33,463 nt of DNA from CAYJNO01 sp044432885. Lineage in GTDB: Bacteria > Bacillota_I > Bacilli_A > Erysipelotrichales > Erysipelotrichaceae. The notes below the pieces were generated by a model. The model saw nothing but the letters and a program-made list of their open reading frames with translations. It had not been told where the DNA came from and did no database searches. How positions within the stretch are numbered: the first letter of the stretch is position 1; each line of letters begins with the position of its first letter. The translations under genes and the position numbers were made by a program. Positions 1 through 7,779 of the stretch are shown one piece after another. Location: the NCBI GenBank assembly GCA_044432885.1, contig JAWXUG010000004.1, positions 1-33,463 of the forward strand, written 5' to 3'.

Positions 1-581
1 ACATGGAGTGGGATACTTTTGCGATTCCACCATTTGAGCATATGAGAACTTTTGAAGTCATTTGCTTTCAATATTCTATGCATATTCTAGATGATCAACA
101 AAGGGTTAAACATTGTGAATATTTAGGATATCAAGATTGTCGTAAAGAATTTATTGAACGATTGCTTCAAGAGATTCCAAAAGAGGGTGCAATTGTTGCC
201 TTTAATGCAGATGGGGCAGAAAAACTACGCTTAAAAGAACTAGCGATTCAATATCCTGAATATGAAGAGGCATTAGACAAGTTACAAGACAGGATGGTTG
301 ATATTAGTAAACCTTTTCTTGAAGGAATGGCTTATGATATTAAAATGAGTGGAAGATTCTCACTTAAAGCAATTGCGCATATGGTAGATCCTGAAATAGA
401 CTATCAAGAAATGCAGATTACCCATGGCATGGATGCTGTTTACCAATGGCGTAAAATGGATAAAAATCATGTGACAAGTAATGAGGTTGAAAAACACTTG
501 TTAACTTATTGTGGACAGGATTCCTATGCACTTGTAAAAATTTATCAGTGGCTTTGTGAACAGGTAAAAGATAAAAATTAA
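1..581 (+). CDS. DUF2779 domain protein, C-terminal part (cut by window edge)
   Basis: Only the last ~193 codons are in the window. The reading frame is open at the left edge and the ATG at base 3 is an internal methionine, so the true start lies outside. The visible part matches the DUF2779 family, an RNase H-like/DEDD exonuclease-type fold: an acidic strand (MEWDTFAIPPFEH) at the window start, IVAFNADGAEKLRLKEL in the middle, a variant of the family's 'YDIKMSGRFSLKAI' segment, and the closing acidic motif YCGQDSYALVKIY near the end. Family members are often fused to an N-terminal nuclease-like region, which cannot be checked here. The biological role is not established. A clear terminator follows at 611-640, so it is the last gene of its transcript. 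Confidence 0.75.
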   Translation, partial: MEWDTFAIPPFEHMRTFEVICFQYSMHILDDQQRVKHCEYLGYQDCRKEFIERLLQEIPKEGAIVAFNADGAEKLRLKELAIQYPEYEEALDKLQDRMVDISKPFLEGMAYDIKMSGRFSLKAIAHMVDPEIDYQEMQITHGMDAVYQWRKMDKNHVTSNEVEKHLLTYCGQDSYALVKIYQWLCEQVKDKN

Positions 582-610
582 GCCATTCAATTTTCATGTA
601 GTTTTCACAC

Positions 611-640
611 AAATGCGAATAATATCGTCGCATTTTTTTT
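611..640 (+). terminator. Rho-independent terminator after the DUF2779 gene
   Basis: Inverted repeat AAATGCGA (611-618) / TCGCATTT (628-635), 9-nt loop, running into a T tract at 633-640. Confidence 0.8.
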
Positions 641-770
641 AGTAAAGGGGTATAATAAAACTATAAATAAGATGTGGTGAGAACAATAGATAGTTAAATG
701 AGGTACGTGAAGGCCGTTTTTTTAGCATCTAGTTCATCATTTCTGTAATCAAACGATAGGAGGATGTATG

Positions 771-1298
771 ATGAAGTTTGAAATTTATGGAAAAAATGTA
801 AGTGTAACAGAAGGCATGAGAGAGAAAATTGAAAAGAAGTTATCATTTTTAGAAAAGTACTTCATGATTGATGAAGGTACGATTGCAAGGGTTGTAGTTA
901 AAGTGTATCCAAATACACAGAAGATAGAGGTAACCATACCGACCAAAATTGCTCAATTAAGAGCTGAAGTAGAACATGTTGATTTATATGCAGCAATTGA
1001 TTTAGCTATTGATAAATTAGAGGATCAAATCAGAAGACAAAAAACAAGATTATCTCGTCGTCACAAAGAAAAATTAGCGATCACTTTCTTAGAAGAAGAT
1101 ATCCCAACAACTTCTAAAAAGGATCAAGCAGTACGCACAAAGACATTAAAAGCAGAAACCATGGATCTTGAAGAAGCAATTATGCGTATGGAAATGCTAG
1201 GGCATTCATTCTTCGTGTACACTGACAGCGAAACAGAAAAAATTGCCGTATGCTATCGTAGAAATGACGGAGATTACGGTTTGATTGAAACAGAATAA
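771..1298 (+). CDS. hpf: Ribosome hibernation promoting factor, long form
   Basis: Binds the 30S subunit and drives formation of inactive 100S ribosome dimers in stationary phase or stress. The N-terminal domain (about residues 1-105) begins MKFEIYGKNVSVTEGMREKI and carries the basic RRQKTRLSRRHKEK stretch expected at the 30S-binding end. A linker (about 106-125) leads to the C-terminal dimerisation domain with MDLEEAIMRMEMLGHSFFVY and the terminal YRRNDGDYGLIE motif. At 175 residues it is the usual length for the long form. Two adjacent ATGs exist at 768 and 771; AGGAGG at 758-763 is 7 nt from the second and only 4 nt from the first, and family alignment also favours 771. It is monocistronic, with its own terminator. 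A TATAAT at 651-656 could be a -10 box, but no good -35 is visible. Confidence 0.95.
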   Translation: MKFEIYGKNVSVTEGMREKIEKKLSFLEKYFMIDEGTIARVVVKVYPNTQKIEVTIPTKIAQLRAEVEHVDLYAAIDLAIDKLEDQIRRQKTRLSRRHKEKLAITFLEEDIPTTSKKDQAVRTKTLKAETMDLEEAIMRMEMLGHSFFVYTDSETEKIAVCYRRNDGDYGLIETE

Positions 1299-1304
1299 AG
1301 ACAA

Positions 1305-1336
1305 AAGGCTTGGACAAAAAAATCCAAGCCTTTTTT
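1305..1336 (+). terminator. Rho-independent terminator after hpf
   Basis: Perfect 10-bp stem AAGGCTTGGA (1305-1314) / TCCAAGCCTT (1323-1332), 8-nt A-rich loop, T run to 1336. Confidence 0.95.
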
Positions 1337-1494
1337 CAACTCATGTAGTACATTATATATGTTCAAATCACAGTGTTTATTTTATTAGGTATATTGATAG
1401 AAAGTTTTTACATTCTTTTTGTTTTCGTCATAAAATAAAGAGCACATATACATGTCAACATTCTTAAAATTTACTGTGTTGCAACAAAGATTAG

Positions 1495-2772
1495 CTATTC
1501 TCTTAGTGCTGTAATTGGAACTACAAAAACACCATCATCTCTTCTGTATGTAGCAGTGGAAAGTCCAGAAATTACACATAAAATCTTAGGGGATTTTTGT
1601 TTGTTTTCTTTTTCGATTTCCCGTTGGATGCTTATCAAACTTCTTGCAGCATCATCAATTTGATGGGTACCCAACTTGATTTCGAATGCACACCATGTTT
1701 TATCGGGTAGTTCGATAATTGCATCGATTTCTTTTCCTTTATAATCTTGATAATGGTATAATGTACCACCAAAACTCTCGCAATATATTCTTAAATCTCT
1801 TTCACAGAGCGCCTCAAATAAAAATCCTAAAGTATTCAAATCGTTCAATAAGCCTTCAGCTGAAACATCTAATAATGCACATGCTAGCGATGGATCACAA
1901 AAATGTCTTTTTTCAGCTTGTTTAACTCGAACTGAAGAGCGAATATTAGAAGAAAATGGGGGTTGATTTTCAGTAATAAATAATCTATCTAAAATATCCA
2001 AATAGGAAGAAATTGTGTTAGCGTCTATAATTTCGTTATCGTTTCCTCTTACATCTTTAATTAAAGTATTGTTGGTTGCGGTTGTACTTTCGTTTCTAGC
2101 TAGGGAGCGAAGTAGTAATCTTAATTTGTTTTTATTTCTATTTATGCCGTCCATTCTGTAAATATCGTCATTTATGATAGCTTCAAGATATTGTTTAGGC
2201 AAAAGCGTGTGGCTTGATGGCTTAAGATTTACACTTCCGGGCCAACCGCCTCGAATGATTAAATTAATTAGATTTTTTAAGTCAACATCACCAGTTAAAG
2301 ATGGTGTTAAATTACCATAGCATAATTCTCTAAGTGAAACTTTACCCGATGAATCGTTCGATTCATAAAGTGACATTGTTCGCATACGAAGTTTTGCTAT
2401 TCTTCCGGCACCGCTATGTAAAATCCCTTTGTGAGATGGTGTTGAAGAACCCGTTAGAATAAATTGGCCTCTTTGACTTGTTTGATCAACTTTATGCCTT
2501 ACAGCATCCCAAATGGGTGGCACTTCCTGCCATTCATCAATTAGTCTAGGGGTGGCGCCATCTAAAATTAGGGCCGGGGAGACTTCAGCTAATAATCTAT
2601 TTTGAAAATTACCAGTTGGGTCACCTAACATGATTTTACTATTGCAATGATAAGATGATGTCCAAGTTTTACCACACCATTTTGGGCCTTCGATACAAAC
2701 AGCACCAAAAGTATCCAAATAGTCATTAATGATAGAATCTATTATCCTTGATTTATAGTCGCGATTTTTCAT
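1495..2772 (-). CDS. AAA-family ATPase with DUF4143 domain
   Basis: 425 residues. The N-terminal AAA domain has a Walker A GPKWCGKT (29-36), a Walker B ending RLIDE (76-80) and a sensor-like ILTGSS (105-110). The C-terminal DUF4143 region contains a PD-(D/E)XK-like set: KGKEIDAIIE, then CAFEIKLG about 15 residues later, so nuclease-type acids and lysine are present. The family is common in bacteria and archaea, is often horizontally mobile, and its physiological role is poorly defined; antitoxin-like and DNA-associated roles have been suggested. The start has GAGGTGAG about 4 nt upstream. Four direct repeats lie immediately upstream (2801-2885). By eye the gene is more GC-rich than its neighbours and stands alone on the minus strand, consistent with acquisition by transfer. 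No terminator was found downstream. Confidence 0.85.
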   Translation of the reverse strand: MKNRDYKSRIIDSIINDYLDTFGAVCIEGPKWCGKTWTSSYHCNSKIMLGDPTGNFQNRLLAEVSPALILDGATPRLIDEWQEVPPIWDAVRHKVDQTSQRGQFILTGSSTPSHKGILHSGAGRIAKLRMRTMSLYESNDSSGKVSLRELCYGNLTPSLTGDVDLKNLINLIIRGGWPGSVNLKPSSHTLLPKQYLEAIINDDIYRMDGINRNKNKLRLLLRSLARNESTTATNNTLIKDVRGNDNEIIDANTISSYLDILDRLFITENQPPFSSNIRSSVRVKQAEKRHFCDPSLACALLDVSAEGLLNDLNTLGFLFEALCERDLRIYCESFGGTLYHYQDYKGKEIDAIIELPDKTWCAFEIKLGTHQIDDAARSLISIQREIEKENKQKSPKILCVISGLSTATYRRDDGVFVVPITALRE

Positions 2773-2800
2773 AATCTCACCTCAATGTTATTATGCCACT

Positions 2801-2885
2801 ATTCAGTTTAATTATCAATATATTCAGTCAAATTATCGATTTCTATTCAGTCATATTTTCGTTTTCTATTCAGTCAGATTTAAGG
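2801..2885. repeat. Four direct repeats (iteron-like) upstream of the DUF4143 ATPase
   Basis: The core ATTCAGTC/ATTCAGTT recurs at 2801, 2822, 2845 and 2868, i.e. spacings of 21, 23 and 23 bp (two helical turns). The flanking bases are partly conserved (ATTCAGTCAAATTATCGAT, ATTCAGTCATATTTTCG, ATTCAGTCAGATTT). On the minus strand these read GACTGAATA and occupy the promoter region of the gene starting at 2772, so they are candidate binding sites for an autoregulator. Confidence 0.7.
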
Positions 2886-3329
2886 TAGTCTGTTCTAATA
2901 TTTTAAGGAATGGTTTAATATCTAGACAAAATAAACTGAGTGGTAGTTTTATCTAGATAATACTAACTCAAATATAGAGGGTACTTTGCTTGATATAACT
3001 TCTAATGCATGAATCATTTTGTATTAAACATTATTAGTGAAACGTGGAAACTTCAACCATTAACAAAGAATTAATTTTTACCGCTTTGCATCAAAACAAC
3101 TTATTTCGAGTGTGAATTTACTTTGTACTAATTTGTTTATCTTTGTAAATAAATCTGTGTAATAGATAAATGCTTTATCATTTTTCACTTGACTTTTAAA
3201 TGCAAAGCTCATACAATAAGTTATAAATAGAACGATTTTTGTTTTATTAGGGGATAAAACGTTGGTAGCAAACATTTCTTTGGACTTAAATAAATGGATA
3301 AGAGAAAATCTTGTATGTGGATTTAGGAG
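2886..3329. other. Gene-poor intergenic stretch
   Basis: AT-rich region with no convincing gene. It contains an imperfect inverted repeat: TATCTAGACAAAATAAACT (2919-2937) facing AGTTTTATCTAGATA (2945-2959). A 65-codon minus-strand reading frame (3078-3275) lacks a good ribosome binding site and any recognisable motif. The promoter of the downstream activase operon should lie in the right half, but no clear -35/-10 pair was found. Confidence 0.5.
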
Positions 3330-3335
3330 ATGAAA

Positions 3336-6257
3336 ATGGGTTATAAAATAGGAATTGATGTGGGATCAACTACTGTTAAAGTGGTGGTCTTATCACAAAC
3401 AAACGAAGTATTATTTCGTGCATATGAACGACATTATGCAAAGGTTCGTGAAAAGAGTTGCGAGCTGCTTTTGAAGGCTAAACCGATAATAGGGCAAGAG
3501 CCTTTTTATATTGCGATAACCGGGTCTGCTGGATTAGGGATAGCACAGTCAACTGATATTACTTTTGTGCAAGAAGTATTTGCAACAAAACAGGCTGTTA
3601 GAAACTTAATTCCCCAAGCAAATTGCGTAGTTGAACTTGGAGGAGAAGATGCCAAAATCATCTTTTTAGATATCCCTGAGGAAGCTAGGATGAATGGTAG
3701 TTGTGCAGGTGGGACGGGTGCATTTATTGATCAAATGGCAACCTTAATTGATGTGAATCCTACACAGATGAATGAGCTATCAAAAAGCTATCAAAAAATT
3801 TATCCTATCGCATCAAGATGTGGGGTGTTCGCTAAAACAGATATTCAACCTATCTTAAATCAGGGAGGGCGCAAAGAAGATATTGCAGTCTCCGTTTTTC
3901 AAGCTGTAGTTGATCAAACGATAGCAGGCCTTGCGCAAGGTAGAAAAATTGTAGGTAATGTGGTCTTTTTAGGTGGACCTTTACATTTTTTCGACGAATT
4001 ACGCAATCGTTTTAAAGAAACGTTAAACTTGAGTGATGAACAAGCGATTTGCCCTGAGAACAGTGATTGTTTTGCAGCAATTGGAGCGGCATATTGTGTG
4101 GATGATAAGGTTGTATATCATTTTGATGAACTCTATCATAGGTTATCAGATGCCCAAAATAGTGTGAGTCAATCCAATCATCTTAAGCCATTGTTTGAAA
4201 ACAGACAAGAATATGAAACCTTCAAAAAGCGTCATAATCAACAAAATGTAAAGATGAATCCAACATACAAAGGAAAAGTATACCTTGGCATTGATGCGGG
4301 TTCTACGACGACAAAACTTGTACTAATTTCAGATGAATGTGAACTAATTTATCAACACTATACTTCAAATAAAGGCAATCCAGTTCAAGTTATCTTACAA
4401 CAGTTAACCTATATCTATGAGCATTTTAAAGAGGATATTCAAATTGTTGGGAGTGCCGTGACGGGTTATGGAGAAGAACTGATTCAAGCAGCTTTTAAAA
4501 TAGATCAGGGAATTGTAGAAACGGTAGCCCATTATAAAGCAGCTCAGCATTTTAACCCTAATGTAGACTTTATTATTGATATTGGGGGGCAAGATATTAA
4601 ATGTTTTAAAATACGTAATCACAGCGTAGATTCCAATATGTTAAATGAAGCATGTTCATCAGGATGTGGAAGTTTTATTGAAACCTTTGCGAAGGCTTTA
4701 AACCAAGATATTGCGGCCTTTGCATCCCTTGGTTTATTTGCCAAGTCACCGGTGAATTTGGGCTCACGTTGTACCATTTTTATGAACAGCTCTGTTAAAC
4801 AAGCGCAAAAAGAGGGTGCAAGCATTGAAGATATTTCAGCAGGTTTATCGATGTCGGTAGTGAAAAATGCTCTTTATAAGGTTATTCGAGCAAGCAGTGC
4901 TGATGATTTGGGTGAAAACATTGTGGTTCAAGGTGGAACTTTCTATAATGATGCAGTGCTAAGAAGTTTTGAATTAGAGCTTAATAAAGAAGTAACACGA
5001 CCTACGATATCAGGGATTATGGGTGCTTTTGGCGCAGCCTTATATGCGAAAAGCTTAAATTTAAGTACTTCAACCATCCTTAATAAAGAAGAATTAAGTT
5101 GTTTTTATCATAAATCAACTCCGACAAGTTGTGGTTTATGTACCAATAATTGCTCACTGATTATCAATCAATTTGATCAAGGTAGACGTTTTATATCAGG
5201 AAATCGTTGCTCAAGACCTTTGGGCAAACAAAAGACAACAGGTTTGAATTTAGCAAACTATAAATATAATCGTTTAAGAGCGATGCATACATCCAATGAG
5301 TCAAAACAAAGTGTTGGTTTGCCTTTTGGTTTAAATATGTATGAAAACTTACCGTTTTGGCATACTTTTTTCAAAGAACTTGACTATAACGTGGTAATTT
5401 CAAGTGAAACCACACGTGAACTTTACACAAAAGGACAACAAACGATTCCCTCTGATACCGTATGTTATCCGGCTAAGGTGATGCATGGGCATATAATAGA
5501 TTTAATTGATAAAAAGGTCGATATGATTTTTTACCCATGTATGCCTTACAATTTTGATGAGGGTAAATCAGACAATCATTACAATTGTCCGGTTGTTGCC
5601 TATTATCCTGAACTATTATCAGCCAATGTAGCAGAACTTGAAGAAGTGTCATTTTTGATGCCTTATTTTGACTTAAGTAATAAAAAGTCATTCACTAAAA
5701 TGGCCATTCAATATTTTACAAAAGAATTAAAACTTGCGGCAAGTGATGTGAAAAAAGCTATTGATAAAGCCTATATAGCTTATGAGCAATATCGATTAGA
5801 TATTCAAAGTACCGCTTTATCCATGATTCAGCAAGCAAGGAATGAAGGAAAGAAAATCATTGTTGTTGCAGGTAGACCCTATCATATCGACCCTGAAATT
5901 AGTCATGGAATTTATGAATTGATTGAAAGCTTTGATTTTGTCGTTATCACAGAGGATGCGATTGCTCATTTGTCGCAAAAAGAAAATCGCAAGGTGTTAA
6001 ATCAATGGACCTATCAAGCGCGCTTATATGCAGCAACTTCCTATATTAAAACGCAACCAGATATGGAATTGGTTCATCTTGTTTCCTTTGGTTGTGGTAT
6101 TGATGCGATTACAGCCGATGAGACAAGATCTATTTTAGAAGAAGCAAATAAGTTATATACTCAAATTAAGATAGATGAAATCAACAACTTAGGTGCAGTG
6201 AAAATTCGCATTCGTAGTTTAATCGCTGCCATTAAAGAAAGAAATGAAGAAAGGTAG
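3336..6257 (+). CDS. Acyl-CoA dehydratase activase-family protein (two ASKHA domains plus DUF2229)
   Basis: Related to the ATP-dependent activators of 2-hydroxyacyl-CoA dehydratases (HgdC/BcrA/BadF family), which couple ATP hydrolysis to electron transfer through a [4Fe-4S] cluster. Two actin-like ATPase domains are in tandem. The first begins IGIDVGSTTVK near residue 5, with cluster-type cysteines in GSCAGGTG (~123) and SRCGVF (~162). The second begins LGIDAGSTTTK near 317, with ACSSGCGSF (~440) and GSRCTIF (~479). A four-cysteine set (SCGLCTNNC, then GNRC, ~599-625) opens the DUF2229-type region, which continues to the C-terminus. Two starts are possible: AGGAG at 3325-3329 touches the ATG at 3330 but sits 6 nt before the ATG at 3336, so 3336 is chosen (973 residues). 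The natural substrate is unknown; many fermentative Firmicutes carry this protein without a classical dehydratase. Confidence 0.88.
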   Translation: MGYKIGIDVGSTTVKVVVLSQTNEVLFRAYERHYAKVREKSCELLLKAKPIIGQEPFYIAITGSAGLGIAQSTDITFVQEVFATKQAVRNLIPQANCVVELGGEDAKIIFLDIPEEARMNGSCAGGTGAFIDQMATLIDVNPTQMNELSKSYQKIYPIASRCGVFAKTDIQPILNQGGRKEDIAVSVFQAVVDQTIAGLAQGRKIVGNVVFLGGPLHFFDELRNRFKETLNLSDEQAICPENSDCFAAIGAAYCVDDKVVYHFDELYHRLSDAQNSVSQSNHLKPLFENRQEYETFKKRHNQQNVKMNPTYKGKVYLGIDAGSTTTKLVLISDECELIYQHYTSNKGNPVQVILQQLTYIYEHFKEDIQIVGSAVTGYGEELIQAAFKIDQGIVETVAHYKAAQHFNPNVDFIIDIGGQDIKCFKIRNHSVDSNMLNEACSSGCGSFIETFAKALNQDIAAFASLGLFAKSPVNLGSRCTIFMNSSVKQAQKEGASIEDISAGLSMSVVKNALYKVIRASSADDLGENIVVQGGTFYNDAVLRSFELELNKEVTRPTISGIMGAFGAALYAKSLNLSTSTILNKEELSCFYHKSTPTSCGLCTNNCSLIINQFDQGRRFISGNRCSRPLGKQKTTGLNLANYKYNRLRAMHTSNESKQSVGLPFGLNMYENLPFWHTFFKELDYNVVISSETTRELYTKGQQTIPSDTVCYPAKVMHGHIIDLIDKKVDMIFYPCMPYNFDEGKSDNHYNCPVVAYYPELLSANVAELEEVSFLMPYFDLSNKKSFTKMAIQYFTKELKLAASDVKKAIDKAYIAYEQYRLDIQSTALSMIQQARNEGKKIIVVAGRPYHIDPEISHGIYELIESFDFVVITEDAIAHLSQKENRKVLNQWTYQARLYAATSYIKTQPDMELVHLVSFGCGIDAITADETRSILEEANKLYTQIKIDEINNLGAVKIRIRSLIAAIKERNEER

Positions 6258-6265
6258 GTGTTCTC

Positions 6266-7528
6266 TTGGCAAAGTTAATTTATGATGAAAATGGACGTTT
6301 AATCTTTACAAAAGAAATGAAATCTGAATATACCTTATTGATGCCTCAAATGCTACCAGTACATTTTACAATGTTGAAAAAATGTTTAGAAATAGATGGG
6401 TATAAAGTAGATTTATTAAAAAGTGATCACCAAGAGATTGTGAACACAGGACTTAAATATGTTCATAATGATACCTGTTATCCTGCTTTATTGGTGATTG
6501 GACAATTGATTGATGCCTTACAAAGTGGTCAATACGACCCACACAAAGTAGGCTTATTGATTACCCAAACAGGAGGGGGATGTCGGGCTTCAAACTATAT
6601 CCACCTTTTAAGAAAAGCATTGAAAAAAGCGGGATATGAGTATGTACCTGTTGTCTCAGTAAATTTGGCAGGGTTAGAAAAAAATCCTGGTTTCAACTTA
6701 AATTATTCGTTTATTATCCGTATGCTTTATGTGCTTTATTTTGGTGATTTACTTTCATTATTAGCTAATCAATGTAAACCGTATGAAATCAATTTAAATC
6801 AAACTGATCAATTGGTGGAAAAATGGGAAAGTGATTTAGTCGCTTATTTACAAAACAATAGAATCCTTACGCAAAAAATGTATCAGAAAAAACTGATTGA
6901 AATTGCGACAAGCTTTGAAAAAATTCCAAGGTCTACACAAGAAAAAATAAAAGTAGGAATCGTTGGAGAAATCTATATTAAGTATTCCTCTTTTGGAAAT
7001 AATAAATTAGAGGAATTTCTCTTATCTGAAGGGGCTGAGCCGATTGTTCCAGGGGTTGCAGATTTCATGATTTACAGCATGAATAATTATCTAGTAGATA
7101 TTGAGCTTTATGGCGGAAGCATGATGAAAAAGAAATTATTAGGACTTTTCCAGGGCTATTTTGAAAAACTGCAAACAGTGATGATCGATGTCATTCTTGA
7201 ACATACAAGTTTTAGGGCACCAGAACCCTTTAAAAAGGTGAAACAATCAGCAATAGGTTATGTAGGCCATGGCAATAAGATGGGAGAGGGATGGTTGTTG
7301 ACGGCTGAAATGGTCGATTTGATTAAAAGTGGGGTAAATAATATTATTTGCGCTCAACCATTTGGTTGTTTGCCAAATCATATTTCTGGTAAAGGAATGC
7401 TTAGAAAAATAAAAAATAATTACCCATTGTCCAATATTGTATCCATTGATTATGATCCAGGTGCCACAAGGGTTAATCAAGAGAATCGTATTAAATTAAT
7501 GATTGCCAACGCCAAGTTAGCGAAATAA
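6266..7528 (+). CDS. 2-hydroxyacyl-CoA dehydratase-like protein, partner of the activase
   Basis: 420 residues related to 2-hydroxyglutaryl-CoA dehydratase subunits and to the C-terminal part of the very long (>1400-residue) activase/dehydratase fusions of many Firmicutes. Cysteine-bearing motifs typical of the group are visible: HNDTCYPALL, GGGCRASNY, and CAQPFGCLPNHISGKGM near the C-terminus, followed by IVSIDYDPGATRVNQENR. It starts 8 nt after the upstream stop with a TTG codon at 6266, preceded by AGGTAGGTG (6252-6260); no ATG is in frame nearby except well inside conserved sequence. Here the two halves of the usual fusion are separate cistrons. Function is inferred as reductive or iron-sulfur electron-transfer chemistry on an unknown substrate. 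Confidence 0.85.
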   Translation: MAKLIYDENGRLIFTKEMKSEYTLLMPQMLPVHFTMLKKCLEIDGYKVDLLKSDHQEIVNTGLKYVHNDTCYPALLVIGQLIDALQSGQYDPHKVGLLITQTGGGCRASNYIHLLRKALKKAGYEYVPVVSVNLAGLEKNPGFNLNYSFIIRMLYVLYFGDLLSLLANQCKPYEINLNQTDQLVEKWESDLVAYLQNNRILTQKMYQKKLIEIATSFEKIPRSTQEKIKVGIVGEIYIKYSSFGNNKLEEFLLSEGAEPIVPGVADFMIYSMNNYLVDIELYGGSMMKKKLLGLFQGYFEKLQTVMIDVILEHTSFRAPEPFKKVKQSAIGYVGHGNKMGEGWLLTAEMVDLIKSGVNNIICAQPFGCLPNHISGKGMLRKIKNNYPLSNIVSIDYDPGATRVNQENRIKLMIANAKLAK

Positions 7529-7583
7529 AAAGAGGTTGTCATTAAAATAATGCCTATACATAAGACATGAGGAAATACACTAA

Positions 7584-7613
7584 AGGACTCGTAATAATTT
7601 ATGAGTTCTTTTT
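7584..7613 (+). terminator. Terminator after the activase/dehydratase-like operon
   Basis: 11-bp stem AGGACTCGTAA (7584-7594) / TTATGAGTTCT (7599-7609) with two G-T pairs and a 4-nt loop, ending in a T run. Confidence 0.85.
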
Positions 7614-7655
7614 GCATAATATGTTATGCACAGGTGTTGAAAACAAGAAATCAAT

Positions 7656-7681
7656 ACTTTTTGACATCAAAGTCAAAAAGT
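7656..7681. repeat. Perfect 10-bp inverted repeat upstream of the second DUF4143 ATPase
   Basis: ACTTTTTGAC (7656-7665), 6-nt spacer, GTCAAAAAGT (7672-7681). It lies 40 bp upstream of the -35 box and has no T tract, so it looks more like an operator or structural site than a terminator. A further GTCA/TGAC pair flanks 7713-7725. Confidence 0.6.
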
Positions 7682-7720
7682 GTCTAAATATTTAAAGTTT
7701 TCGTCTTTCGAGTCAGAAAA

Positions 7721-7749
7721 TTGACAACACTAATCTTGGGATGTATAAT
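7721..7749 (+). promoter_or_regulatory. Consensus vegetative promoter for the second DUF4143 ATPase
   Basis: Perfect TTGACA (7721-7726), 17-bp spacer, perfect TATAAT (7744-7749), 30 bp before the start codon, with AGGAGG between. Confidence 0.9.
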
Positions 7750-7779
7750 TGTTATAGACAAGTTTAGGAGGCTTTAGCG

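Noticed and set aside
732..741. GTTCATCATT upstream of hpf identical to ten bases of the CRISPR repeat (minus strand)
   Set aside because: A single 10-base match is expected by chance in 33 kb on two strands; the flanks do not match.
1285..1467. 60-codon plus-strand frame after hpf
   Set aside because: Begins inside hpf and runs through its terminator hairpin; translation is compositionally random.
3078..3275. 65-codon minus-strand reading frame in the 557-bp gap
   Set aside because: No good ribosome binding site, no recognisable motif, composition like AT-rich intergenic DNA.
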